Shown: one piece after another, positions 25,162 through 35,109 of the stretch
Numbering within the stretch: position 1 is the first letter of the stretch
Layout of the letters: the number at the start of each line of letters is the position of its first letter
DNA from: Thunnus maccoyii
Lineage: Eukaryota > Chordata > Actinopteri > Scombriformes > Scombridae
DNA length: 64,000 nucleotides
NCBI RefSeq assembly: GCF_910596095.1
Contig: NC_056544.1
Span: 9,285,155 to 9,349,154, forward strand
Direction of reading: 5' to 3'
The notes under the pieces: model-generated
What the model saw: only the letters and a program-made list of their open reading frames with translations
What the model was told of the DNA's origin: nothing
Databases searched by the model: none
Program-made: the position numbers and the translations under genes

Positions 25162-28130
25162 ACTGCTATATTGTAAGTGGATAGAATAGACCTTTTTGTG
25201 TTCCAACGGTGCAATTTGGCTTATCGTGAACAGTCATTAATAATAGATATGAATATAGATGAATAAAGAAATGAAAACACCATTAAACAAAAAGTATACA
25301 ACTAAATGCATTGTCACCAAAAAACATCTGGAGAAAGCAGGATGAAGAAGAAGAAGAAGCCAGAAACTACCACCCTGTCACATCCACAGCTAGGAACAGG
25401 TCACATTACATTTTCTACCAAAAAGCCAATAACTGATGGAATAAAAGAGCTCATATGCCAGTTAGCACCACCTCTAGGGAGGTAAAACTTGCTCACTTCC
25501 AGGTTACATTTGGGTAACAGGTAACCTTCCTAGATGGCTTAAAATTTAAACTGAGATGCAATTCACACAAGACAGTTTTAACTCAGCATTAAGAGGTCTG
25601 AGGGAAACAAGCTCCTTTCTCTCCTTTCCTTTCTGAGAGAGGAGGAAGTAGTTGAAAAATTAAATGCAGAGGATAAGCAACAGATAAGCAACACACAAAA
25701 AAAAGGAAATCCCATTATATGAAGCCCACTAGCTTTCAGTTACCATTCAACTGCTTGTTTCTCAATTTTCCATCATTGTATCCAATACAGTACTTGAAGC
25801 ATTTCAACGCAAAAAATAGTAGGATTTCAAAAAGTTAAAGCCAGCGAGCTACTGTGACTATTGTCAAATGATGAAAAAGCACTCAAAGAGGTTTTGGAGC
25901 CTTTCAGTGGGCATGGCATGACTTCCTCTTTCTAAGAACTAAGCAAGCACCTCTATAGAAAAGCAACAATATTGTTAAGAGCCATAACTAATCTCAGATT
26001 AGTTAATTTACGGGCAGTGCATCCAAAGAGAACATCCAAATCCCTGACCATGTTCTTGAGACAACAACATAAAAAGATTCACACTCACTGTTTTACTCAG
26101 ACTGGTGTCAACTGGTGTCAGGTGTAAACTGTGAAAAGACCAGCTGAAGTTTAAACACTGATGAATAAGAAGCATTAAATAAGCATTAATCAAGTGTGCA
26201 AGGATACTTTTTGCTATTGTAAAACTTGGTGTGTTGGCAGGACTTTGAGGTTCCAGCACTGCAGCAGAGGAGGCTGCATCCATTTGAACACGTTAGAATG
26301 AAGAAATAAACAATGACTACAGGAGGTGTGGAGGAGTGCCAGCAGTTTCACAAGTGTGTTTGCCTCTGAAGGAGTTGTGCGGATTTATTAGGTAAAAAAA
26401 AAAAACACAAAGGGAGGAGGCACAGAGTTTGTTGCTGACTCTGCATCACAGAGGAAAACAAAAAGGCTCTTTGAGTTTTACGTGGCAATGAGAAATGCTC
26501 CCCTATGTTAAATTCATGAACACAGATGAAATAGATCGTTATCACATCCAAGGATAAGAAGGGAAAAAAAAAAAAGTCACGCAGACACACTGGACTTTGA
26601 AGGTAAGGCAGATAGATGGAGACTGAGTGAAGCACCGCTATAATCAGGATGAGGATTAAACAGCGGCTCCATGTCAGAGTTGGCACAAATCTGACTTCGA
26701 GAATTCAAGGCTGATTTCTTTTGTTGCCTCCACTGCTGTCAACTCCAGACAAGGCGAGAGGCAGGGTGGCTTTGCATCTCATCCTCACCAGAACTGTTAT
26801 GCAACCAGTAAACTAAATTTACAGTTTCTATTATGTGGATTGAACTTACTTTGTGATTCTTTATCAGAAAAGTGCAGAGTGCATTATGCATTCATCTGTG
26901 TATTTATGTATGTATTTATGCTCACATGCGTCTTGTCCACACTTGTGTCCTTGCATACTTATGAGTGCAATTATGCATGTATGAATGTATGGGTGCATGC
27001 AACGAGTGACTGGTCAGCGGGGAATAGAGTTTAGATGATGGGGGATGGAAAGATAAGAGTGCAGTCTGGGGGTGGACGGGTGGGGGATGGGGCAAAGGGA
27101 AAAAGGGTGGAGGATGGAGGAGGCTCATGATGCATAAAGGGTATGATATTAGTATGAGCAATAACAGTGTTTTCAGACCTTCACACCTGTTCTGTGAGGC
27201 TCAACTACAAGCAGGCGGGTTAGAAATAAGGTGACACCGGAATGATAAATAGGGAGCTGCGGCAAAGCTTTATACCTGTCAGCATATTTCATAACCATGG
27301 TCTGTTGCACACATTCAGTTACCGGATTCTGTGGCTTTGCATTGTGTTGTGAAATAATATATTGTGAATACAAGAAGACTAAAAAAAAAGTGAGACCGTC
27401 CTTTCATCCGCTCAGAAACTTAATTTAAAAATGCGTCATAGTCAACAAGAAACTTAACTGTGTCATTTCTGCACAGGATTTGCTGTGTGTAAAAGCTAAA
27501 TCCTCACCGCACTCTCCCCATGTGCAGCGTATGTTGTACAAGTTTACACTTCACTGCATTACATTACTATCCTCAGTCTTTAAGCCTCCTCAGATGTAGA
27601 AATAGAAAAAGGGTTTACAGGAGCAACCCCCGAGAATCACTTTACTGTAACAGTAACACATTAATTAAATATTGCCAGAGCTGCACATTGCACCAGAGAG
27701 CCTCTTGTCCAAATCAAACAGAGTAAAAGTTGAATAACTAACATCCTTAGCCAGTCATTGGTCAAACACTACAAGGATGTCAATGCAGAGACAGAGCTGA
27801 CTCCGCACAGACCTACCAGCATCATCTGCCTGCCCACGCACATACAGTATGAGGAAAAGAAATGGAGACAGACTGAAGGCCACTCTCTAATATAATAGCA
27901 AGTAAAGACAGACTGTCAATCATCAAATGGCGGGTGACGGTTGTCTCGGCTAAAGAGGCTTTCAGGAGGAGTGTTTTCACTCAAATCTTAAATGTGTCAG
28001 AAGCTCTGCCTGACGGAGAACACACAGTGGGTAATAAAACCTTCCCAGACAATTTCCTGTTTTATTAATAAAAGAAGTAAAAGGAAATAAAGCCAGACAG
28101 TGTAATGATTTTCTCTAACATCAGGGGGTT

Positions 28131-28152
28131 TTTGTGTGTGTGTGTGTGTGTG
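28131..28152. repeat. (GT)n microsatellite
   Basis: About ten GT units; further GT-rich and GA-rich tracts follow at 28334-28400. Confidence 0.85.
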
Positions 28153-28848
28153 AAGCAGTGACACATGAATGTTTTAGGAGCAAAGATGCTCCAAATGACC
28201 TGCTTTCTTTGGCATGCCCGAGGACATGTTCTGCTGATCTCACAGACCGGGCAACAATGGCAACACCTCCAGATTAACGCACATGCTGGCAGCGCATAAG
28301 ATTCATGAGGTGGTTGTATACAGCAGGTCTGAGTGTGTGCGTGTGTGTGTGGGAGTTTGCGGGAGACAGAAACAAAGACAGAAAGAGAGAGAGCGAGAGA
28401 GAGAGGTGTGAGGAGAAATAGAGAGTATGTACTGTATGTTTGCATGTGTGGGGAGGTGCAGGAATTCCTCTCGAGCCACAATTAACCCAGACACAAAAGA
28501 ACATAGCTGCACGGCAAACATGCAGAGCTTGGAGTCAGCTTTGGCACAACTTCACTGGTTTCAGAGCAAGCAATTCTTCCAAAATATAGGCCACTGGCTC
28601 GCAGTCAGAAAGGAAACTGGAATTCCATTATTTCCACGCAGAACAACACATCCAAGATACCTGTCAAAGCCTTGCGCACTAGACCGAAGCACCACGCAAT
28701 CTGTCTCTCAGCTGGACAGCTTTTCATTTGAAGATGATTGGAAAATGGTTCCACCTAATCAACCCTCATTTTAAAAAAAAACATGCTTGTTGAGCTTTCT
28801 ATAGGAGGAGTAGGAATGAAATCACCTGCACACATTCAGGGCCTGGGG

Positions 28849-28865
28849 CACACACACACACACAC

Positions 28866-28900
<35 letters not shown>
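28849..28900. repeat. (CA)n microsatellite
   Basis: About 52 bp of CA repeat with one interruption, ahead of lrp8 exon 2 on the intron side. Confidence 0.95.
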
Positions 28901-29499
28901 GCCTAATCCCCACTCAAAAACATTATTTTATTTGTGCCTGTATCTCTATAAACTCTGTAAGCTTCTCTGCCTTTCTAAAAATAAGGCACTGCCATGTACA
29001 AAATACAAATAGAAAAAAAATAAATAAAATACTAATAGGGAACCCAGGGAGATGTGGATGCATTTTTGAGTCCATAACTGTTAACATTATGAGAAAATAC
29101 AGCTCATTAAGATGGAGAAGCTTCAATACACATTCCAGTCATGAACAGACCATTAAGTCAGGCTATAATGGATAGCTGATTGGAGTTGTTCCAGGTATTG
29201 TGATGTGATTAATGATATGAATCTAATTAGTTTTTTAACTTTTAGAACATTTTTCATTATGAAAAAAAAAACACTTTCTGGACTACCTAGTATAATAAGA
29301 ATATAATGTGATGTTTTTGTGTCTCAGTGCACATTTTCTCAACTCAAATTTCATTTATTTATGATTAATTTGTATTTTAATATTGCTGTAACAGGTTATT
29401 CCCATTCACTGTGATATCTGCATGGCATCTTAATAATCACAGTTAAGCGTATGACAGACATTCATTTTTCATTGGTTCTCCACTGATTTGAACACTTAC

Positions 29500-29616
29500 G
29501 ACAGTTTTCTTCATCACTGTTGTCTGAACAGTCGTCGTCATCGTCGCACCTCCAGATGGTTGGTATACACCTTTTGTTGTTGCACTGAAACTGTCCATCC
29601 TCACACTCATCCGTTG
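29500..29616 (-). CDS. lrp8: lrp8 coding exon 2: first LDL-receptor class A module
   Basis: A 117-bp exon encoding one complete LDLa ligand-binding repeat, with the CxxxxFQC...RCIP..WRCD.DDDC.D.SDE..C pattern. All six cysteines and the acidic Ca2+-binding motif (WRCDDDDDC...NSDEENC) are present. The segment [20 protein letters not shown] is closer to the first LDLa of vertebrate LRP8 (RCIPSVWRCDEDDDC) than to VLDLR as I remember them. Acceptor: AG at 29618-29617 behind a pyrimidine tract. Donor: GTAAGT at 29499. It begins in phase 1 and ends in phase 1 (TGT C), the usual symmetric phase of LDLa exons. The gene runs from exon 1 on the right to exon 3 at 2346-2224, leaving a 27-kb intron. Confidence 0.92.
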
Positions 29617-30281
29617 CTGGAAAAAAAAGGGGGGGAGACAGGGTCCAGATGGATCAGCAACAAACGCACATAGTGAGTAGTATCCGCTAGTAGTTCAACT
29701 GTCATTTGCAAATGAATGCCTAATTGATATTCAGCATTCATTCGGGTCAATTGGCTGAGGCGCTGGGAGCGTCACGGGGCTGTGTTTGCTTTCAGTTATT
29801 GGTCTACTCTTTCAAGATAATTAAAAACTGTTCTGGGGGGAGGAAAAGAGGGGAAACAGCAAGAGAGGGCCCCGTGTCTGCCGGACATACAGTAATTCTC
29901 CACAACGTGAAGACAAAGATTCAGTCTGGGTTACTAGAGTCTAATACCTCTGATGCAGTATGGACGCTCACAGCCAGCAAACACATGACAGACACGCCAC
30001 AGTAATTCATTCAGCGACCGAGATACCTCCTATTAAAACTGATAAAACTCATATTATTGAGAATTCATATTAGAGAAAAGTGTTTTTGTCTTTTTCTCTC
30101 TTGGTATTAAAACGTACACGCGCGCGTAGTGCCGGGAGCGCTTCCAGTCTCTCACCTCTACAGCCCATCACACACACATACACATACACACATATGCACA
30201 TACACACACACACCACCGATTATAATTTGATATTTCATTTAATGTCACACACGAGAAAACACGGGTGGGATAAGCACTGAC
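29617..30281 (-). other. lrp8 intron 1, 665 bp
   Basis: Short intron between the signal-peptide exon and the first LDLa exon, bounded by GTCAGT and a pyrimidine tract ending CCAG. It contains a CA-rich microsatellite at about 30163-30215 and no recognised coding sequence. Confidence 0.8.
30163..30215. repeat. (CA)n-rich microsatellite in lrp8 intron 1
   Basis: CACACATACACATACACACA-type imperfect repeat. Confidence 0.85.
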
Positions 30282-30348
30282 CTTCTGAGAAATGAAGCCT
30301 CAGGACTAACAAATGAAAAAGTAGCAGCGTCCTTATATCCGTCCACAT
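30282..30348 (-). CDS. lrp8: lrp8 (apoER2) coding exon 1: signal peptide
   Basis: First coding exon of the low-density lipoprotein receptor-related protein 8 gene, a single-pass cell-surface receptor for reelin and apolipoprotein E. It encodes 22 codons plus one base, starting MWTDIRTLLLFHLLVLRLHF, which is a typical signal peptide: a charged start followed by a long Leu-rich core. The ATG at 30348 has G at -3. The exon ends at a GTCAGT donor (GT at 30281-30280). Its phase (one extra base) joins exactly to the exon at 29616, giving ..[10 protein letters not shown].., so the junction is supported by reading frame. The exon is too short to recognise alone; its identity rests on the two downstream LDLa exons. 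Two upstream ATGs are described separately. Confidence 0.8.
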
Positions 30349-30515
30349 TTCTGGTGGAGGTGATGGAGCTCATTCACATCCACAAAACAAAGCCCGAGAG
30401 CCGCTCTTGTAGCGCTGCGACGCCGCTGCCTGCCTCTCCGCCGTGAAACACCCCCTCCCTCCGCCTCACTGGCTGCCCGGAGCGTGACGACAGAGCGGGG
30501 GGCGGGGAGAAGAGG
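30349..30515 (-). promoter_or_regulatory. lrp8 5' UTR and proximal promoter region
   Basis: The stretch just upstream of the lrp8 start is locally GC- and CpG-rich compared with the AT-rich surroundings (30380-30510). It includes an Sp1-type GC box, GGGGGGCGGGG, at about 30496-30508. No TATA box is evident, as expected for a CpG-type promoter. Two ATGs precede the main start: ATGTGA at 30379-30374 (a start directly followed by a stop) and ATGAGC at 30373, which opens an overlapping out-of-frame ORF. The transcription start is not defined by sequence alone, so it is uncertain whether the upstream ATGs are transcribed. Confidence 0.55.
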
Positions 30516-30581
30516 AGAATAGAATAGAATAGAATAGAATAGAATAAAATAGAATAGAATAGAATAGAATAGAATAGAATC
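30515..30581. repeat. (AGAAT)n pentanucleotide repeat, block 1
   Basis: About thirteen AGAAT/AATAG units with one AAAAT variant, immediately beyond the GC box upstream of lrp8. On the minus strand it reads as TATTC/TTCTA units. Confidence 0.95.
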
Positions 30582-30713
30582 TCCCCTCATCTCAAGGTCC
30601 ATTTCGTAGCAGTTCAGCTTTCACTCTTTCACTGGTAATAGCTATTAAATGGACCTTGGGGTGAAACTGTGATATCAAATACTGTTTCCAAGACCAGAAT
30701 GAACTCAAATCTC

Positions 30714-30746
30714 AAGAATAGAATAGAATAGAATAGAATAGAATAT
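30714..30746. repeat. (AGAAT)n pentanucleotide repeat, block 2
   Basis: A second, shorter array of the same AGAAT unit about 130 bp from block 1. The sequence between the arrays contains a 12-bp inverted repeat (30593-30604 and 30647-30658, arms CAAGGTCCATTT / AAATGGACCTTG). Confidence 0.9.
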
Positions 30747-32075
30747 GGAAACGTAACAACATTTCCAAGAAGAGGAAGTACAAACAGCACACTAGCCTAC
30801 TACACAACTACAGCAGTTGTGCATTCATAATCATTACACAAAAACATGCTGCCTTATTAGCCTATATGACAAATTATTTGCTGTTCTGATTTGAGTTCAA
30901 ATAACTCAATGATACACAACTTAATAGTGAATATTTCTGACTTCAGAAGTACCCAAACATTGATTTATTTTCATTCGTTTTTTGTTTTTGTTTGCTTGCT
31001 TATTTGTTTCATTTAATTAACTAGTTAAATCATGTTAAAATGTATTGCTATGATTATTATTATTACCACACATACTGTATATCGATATAAAGGTCATGTG
31101 ATAACAACTGACTTATCTCTAACCGCTGCAGAAGACCATGAAATACATTAGAAAGCCCATGAAAAATGTAGTGGAGTGGACCTTGAGTTAATATTTTCAC
31201 TTATTATTTATTTTTAGAGAAAAGGTTAAAACCTTTTCAATAACGTTTTCATGAAGTTAAAGATCTTGAATGAACCATTGATTCAGCCTTAAATTTGTAA
31301 AACATTTTGTATAATATTGTGGCTATTGCAAATCAATCAAACACAGTAACACAACACAGATCAGATGAGATTTATTATAAATGTATTGATGTATTACACG
31401 AGAAGCGTGGCCTAACTCAAAGCCCCCAACAAAGAGTTCATATCAATATGTTCATGGTGAAGGCTTGAAACAACCTGCTGTTATCCCTAAAACAAAATAT
31501 GGAGCTATTGTTATGTATCATCTTCTCCCACATCACAAATTCATAACAAGTATTTCCTGACCACAGGCATGGACAAATTAACATCACATTAGCACTGCAG
31601 TAAATGGCTGTTTGATGTAACTGCTATCTCGTTTGCTTTTAATGAAATACCCTGCTAGCAAGTGGAGTAACTGCTGTGATCACTTTTCTTCTTTGCTAAT
31701 GCTGTTTTACATTGTTTTTGTCAGTTGTTTATGTTGCCTATCAGTTAGTCCGCTGATGGAGACATGACTGTTATAATAATTTAATATTTCTACAGTACTG
31801 GCTTTGTCTGTTATCATTTTTGGAAAAGACTTAAAGTTATATGAACTCACTATTATAAAAGCGACACAGTTCAAGCCTTTATGTCCTCTTGAACTAGAAG
31901 AAACTATCACCAAGTTATGTCAGCTAACTTCTAGTGCTGCTGCCCACAGATATGTGGATAGCAGATGGAAAAACAGCCCAGATATAACCAGTGGATACAA
32001 ATAAAAAATCAAGTACAAAAAGAAAAGAAACTAAATAATTATCTACTATAACTATACATATAACCATATATCATT

Positions 32076-32110
<35 letters not shown>

Positions 32111-34641
32111 AACAGTAGCCTACATACATAGCCTATATAGGTACATGTATATATATTTTTAAAAATAAATAAACTATGAGCATATACCATATTCCCCAAA
32201 AATACTGTTTTCATTGCTTTCTTGCTTGTGAAATATCTAACTCATGACAAAAATGTCCGAAGTTCAATTTCAGTTTGAAGTCAGACCACTTCTTTTTATG
32301 ACAAAGAAAATATGTACAAAGAAAATAAGATCTTTGTCCATCACATTGTCTTCAAAACAAAGAAGAATCTCTTAGATGGATCCTTTGCTCAGTCTTTGTC
32401 CTTATATAATGCTCCATGTCTGTCCAGAATATTTTTGTTGAAATGCAATGGAAAAAATGGGTACATCTGGTGCAAAATCCTAAAAAAAAATCCCTCTTTT
32501 ATGTTGTTAATAACACAATATTTATCATCAGTTAAACATATATTATGCCAATTCAATTCTCCATAAAGGGATGCCCAAAAACATCTCCCTGGAGGAAGAG
32601 CAACCCCCCGTATGATATTCCTAATATGTTACAAATGACCATCTGCATTAAGAAGTTGTTCAACCGGTATAAAATTTCCTGTCAGAGATTTATTCTTGTA
32701 CTGAATATTTTTATTATTCCATATGTAAAATTAACATGTGGAAAAAATGTGTTTATAAACCAGTTTCCAGGCAGTTAAGGGTTGTTGATGGAAAGATTAT
32801 TTCACAGGTAGCTTATCAGTTTTGTAGTCAAATTGAGTAGGGAGTATTGGAAGCACTGCTACTGTATGTGTGGTATGTATTGGGTAGTGTGGGGGTGTAG
32901 ACCTTTGGTTGTCCATGTCACACCCACTGAGCCAGCAAAATCAATTTTAGGGCATGACAGACAGGTGATAGCGGTATAGTGGTGGGGACTAGCAGGAGCA
33001 GATAGGAGGGGATCAGGAGGTCAAGCAATTTTGTGTCCCTGTGGTGTTTTTTTGTGCAGTTTGGGGGGAGTAATTTAGAAAAACCTCTGTAAAGTTCCTA
33101 GCTAGAGGTCTACGCAGGGATGTAACAGTGAATCCGCACAAGCAACAAACGTTTTTAAAAATGTAAACAACAGAATGAAAGAAAACACTCCCAGTCCCAC
33201 CTGTTTCAGCATCAGCTTTTGTACAGCACCATATCCTGTTCAACAACCCCATTATTAATATACCCCCTAAGCAATAATGTGATATGATTCTCATCTATAT
33301 GCAAATTATGCGAATGCTAAGGTGAGCCGCAGACTGTACAGTTCCTCAGCAGCAGCAGCAGCAACAGGAAAAGGCCCCCTGTACCTCTTCCATTAGGCAA
33401 ACTGCAGCTTTATTGCTCTTTCTAAACACAATGAGGTAATACTTGTCTGCAGATAAAAGTGCATCAGTTGTATTTACAGGGTCTCATGGCTTCCAGCCAG
33501 AGTTAACGAGGCTGTCTTTCAAATCTAGGCCACGGCCATTGCCGACAGCGTAATCAGTCATTTTAATGGAGATAAGCTGAAGGATAACTTAATCCCCATC
33601 CTAACCTCAATGTATAGTAAATACACAAAGCAACACTGGCACATATATGCACACATTTGCACCAACAATACAATTCATAACCAACTAAGTTGAATCATGG
33701 TAGTTGGGGCCTGTTGTCATGGTTGCACAGCAACCATCCAGTAAGAATGAGGCAGCAGGACCAGACTGAAAGCAAAAACACAATGGTTGTTAAATGAGTG
33801 TTCAAATATGTAACAGGAATTACTGTCTGGAAATGAGCATGTTAGTACTATCAGTCATCAGTGATATTAGCTCATTTCAGGCCCACCTCATTGGAAAGAC
33901 TCGTTCTGATGAGCTGTGACCAAGATGTTTAGCCATACAGGAAAATATACTCAAAGTTTTCAGGCAAATAACTTTGGAATCACAAAGTTTGAGCTTTTAT
34001 TTGTAATTTCCATCATCTTAGGGTATATCACCCCATAATGCAATGTAGGCTCATTATGTAACATGAACAGAAACAGCTGCTCATAGAAACAGCTTACATG
34101 CTGCAGGTTTTGTATTTCCAAAGGTAATTATAACATGTTAAGTACAGTATGTATTAGCATTCATGCTCATCTAGTTCTTTCAAGTAAAAATTAAAGCGAT
34201 GCATATTGATGTGGTGCAAGAAATGGTTTTGGTTTAGTCGCAAAACTGATTTCCACCTATCAGAGATAACACAAACTAAATTGAGTTTAGAGTCAATTTG
34301 CTGTGAGGAGTGAGTCATGACTAAATGAAAATGCTTTTAGCGCACCAAGGATTAAGTAGGAGGCAATGTATATCTGAAAGAGAGAGAGAGAGAAAGAGAG
34401 ATTGTCAGTCAACTGAAAATAAAGAAATACTATAGAGCAGATTTTGCATACCAAACACACTGTAGACTGTGCTGTCCCTGCTCTGGCAGGCTGGCTGGTG
34501 TATGCCTCGGAAAACTAAGGTGTTGCTATAGGTTAACAACCTTGACCCTCTTCATGCATTCAATAATTGACAAAAACAACAGTTCTATAAAATTAAATTG
34601 TAAATTCATTTCAAGCCCAAAATGAAGAGAGCCACACCAGC
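30747..34641. other. Intergenic sequence upstream of lrp8
   Basis: AT-rich sequence with a (CA)n(TA)n microsatellite at 32076-32110 and a short (CAG)n-like run at 33347-33365. No ORF with recognisable protein features and no bounded mobile element was seen. The region 33480-33600 is relatively GC-rich but could not be classified. Confidence 0.6.
32076..32110. repeat. (CA)n(TA)n microsatellite
   Basis: About twelve CA units followed directly by five TA units. Confidence 0.9.
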
Positions 34642-35108
34642 AGCTCTGTGAGGTTGTACTTAGACAGAGTGGTGCTTTTAGTTAAATGCTAATGCCAGTA
34701 TGCTCACATTCTCATAGTGACAATGTAAATGCTCATGTTTAGGTATAGTATTTATCATGTTCACCATCCTAGATTACTGTGTTTAGTTCAGCTTATTGAC
34801 ATGCTAGCATTTGCTATTTAACAGCAGAAAGAAAAAAGTACAGCCGAGGCAGATAGGAATGTACTTAGGTTTGCAGTTCAAATTAAAGTTTGATGTAATG
34901 ATGTTGCCAATAGAAAGTCAGGGGATGACAAAAGTTATTATAATTCATCCTGTGGGGAATATGAGAGTCAGTACTATTTCACTCAAAACCAAAAATGTAA
35001 ACTTCATGGTGTTGCCAGAGGAGACATTAGGGAATCACAAAATTCATTACAAAATTTCATGGCAATCCATCCAAAAGTTGAGATATTTCAGTCTGGACCA
35101 AGATGGTG
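34642..35108 (-). mobile_element. Widespread teleost interspersed repeat, copy 2 (inverted)
   Basis: Reverse-orientation copy of the repeat at 6166-6640. It ends in GAGATATTTCAGTCTGGACC, the complement of the GACTGAAATATCTC start, and carries GCATTTGCTATTTAAC-like and TGCTAATGCCAGTATGC-like motifs. It abuts the 5' edge of a LINE remnant. Confidence 0.7.
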
Positions 35109-35109
35109 G

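Larger units (their letters stand above)
2347..29499 (-). other. lrp8 intron 2, about 27 kb
   Basis: One very long intron between two phase-matched LDLa exons. Among the repeats, listed separately, it holds a SINE, several terminal-inverted-repeat elements, an antisense L1 3' fragment, a widespread teleost interspersed repeat and many microsatellites. Stretches with nothing I can assign are about 3.1-6.1, 8.9-12.6, 17.7-19.4, 20.7-23.7 and 25.2-28.1 kb, apart from simple repeats and one perfect hairpin near 21.9 kb. No nested gene with convincing coding character was seen. The ORFs of 90-206 codons in this intron overlap low-complexity repeats or show no family features. Confidence 0.75.

Noticed and set aside
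24924..25214. Overlapping frames rich in [10 protein letters not shown] or SSPLLSS on both strands
   Set aside because: They are translations of the (GGAGA)n array in every phase, not proteins.
28065..28521. Ser/Thr/His-rich minus frames
   Set aside because: They are created by GT and GA microsatellites.
2224..29616. Assignment of the LDLa exons to vldlr or ldlr
   Set aside because: The RCIP..WRCD.DDDC and CP(R/K)KTC features fit LRP8 better. Without the downstream exons VLDLR is not wholly excluded.
33480..33600. Possible conserved non-coding element
   Set aside because: The sequence looks more complex and GC-rich than its surroundings, but conservation cannot be judged from one genome.
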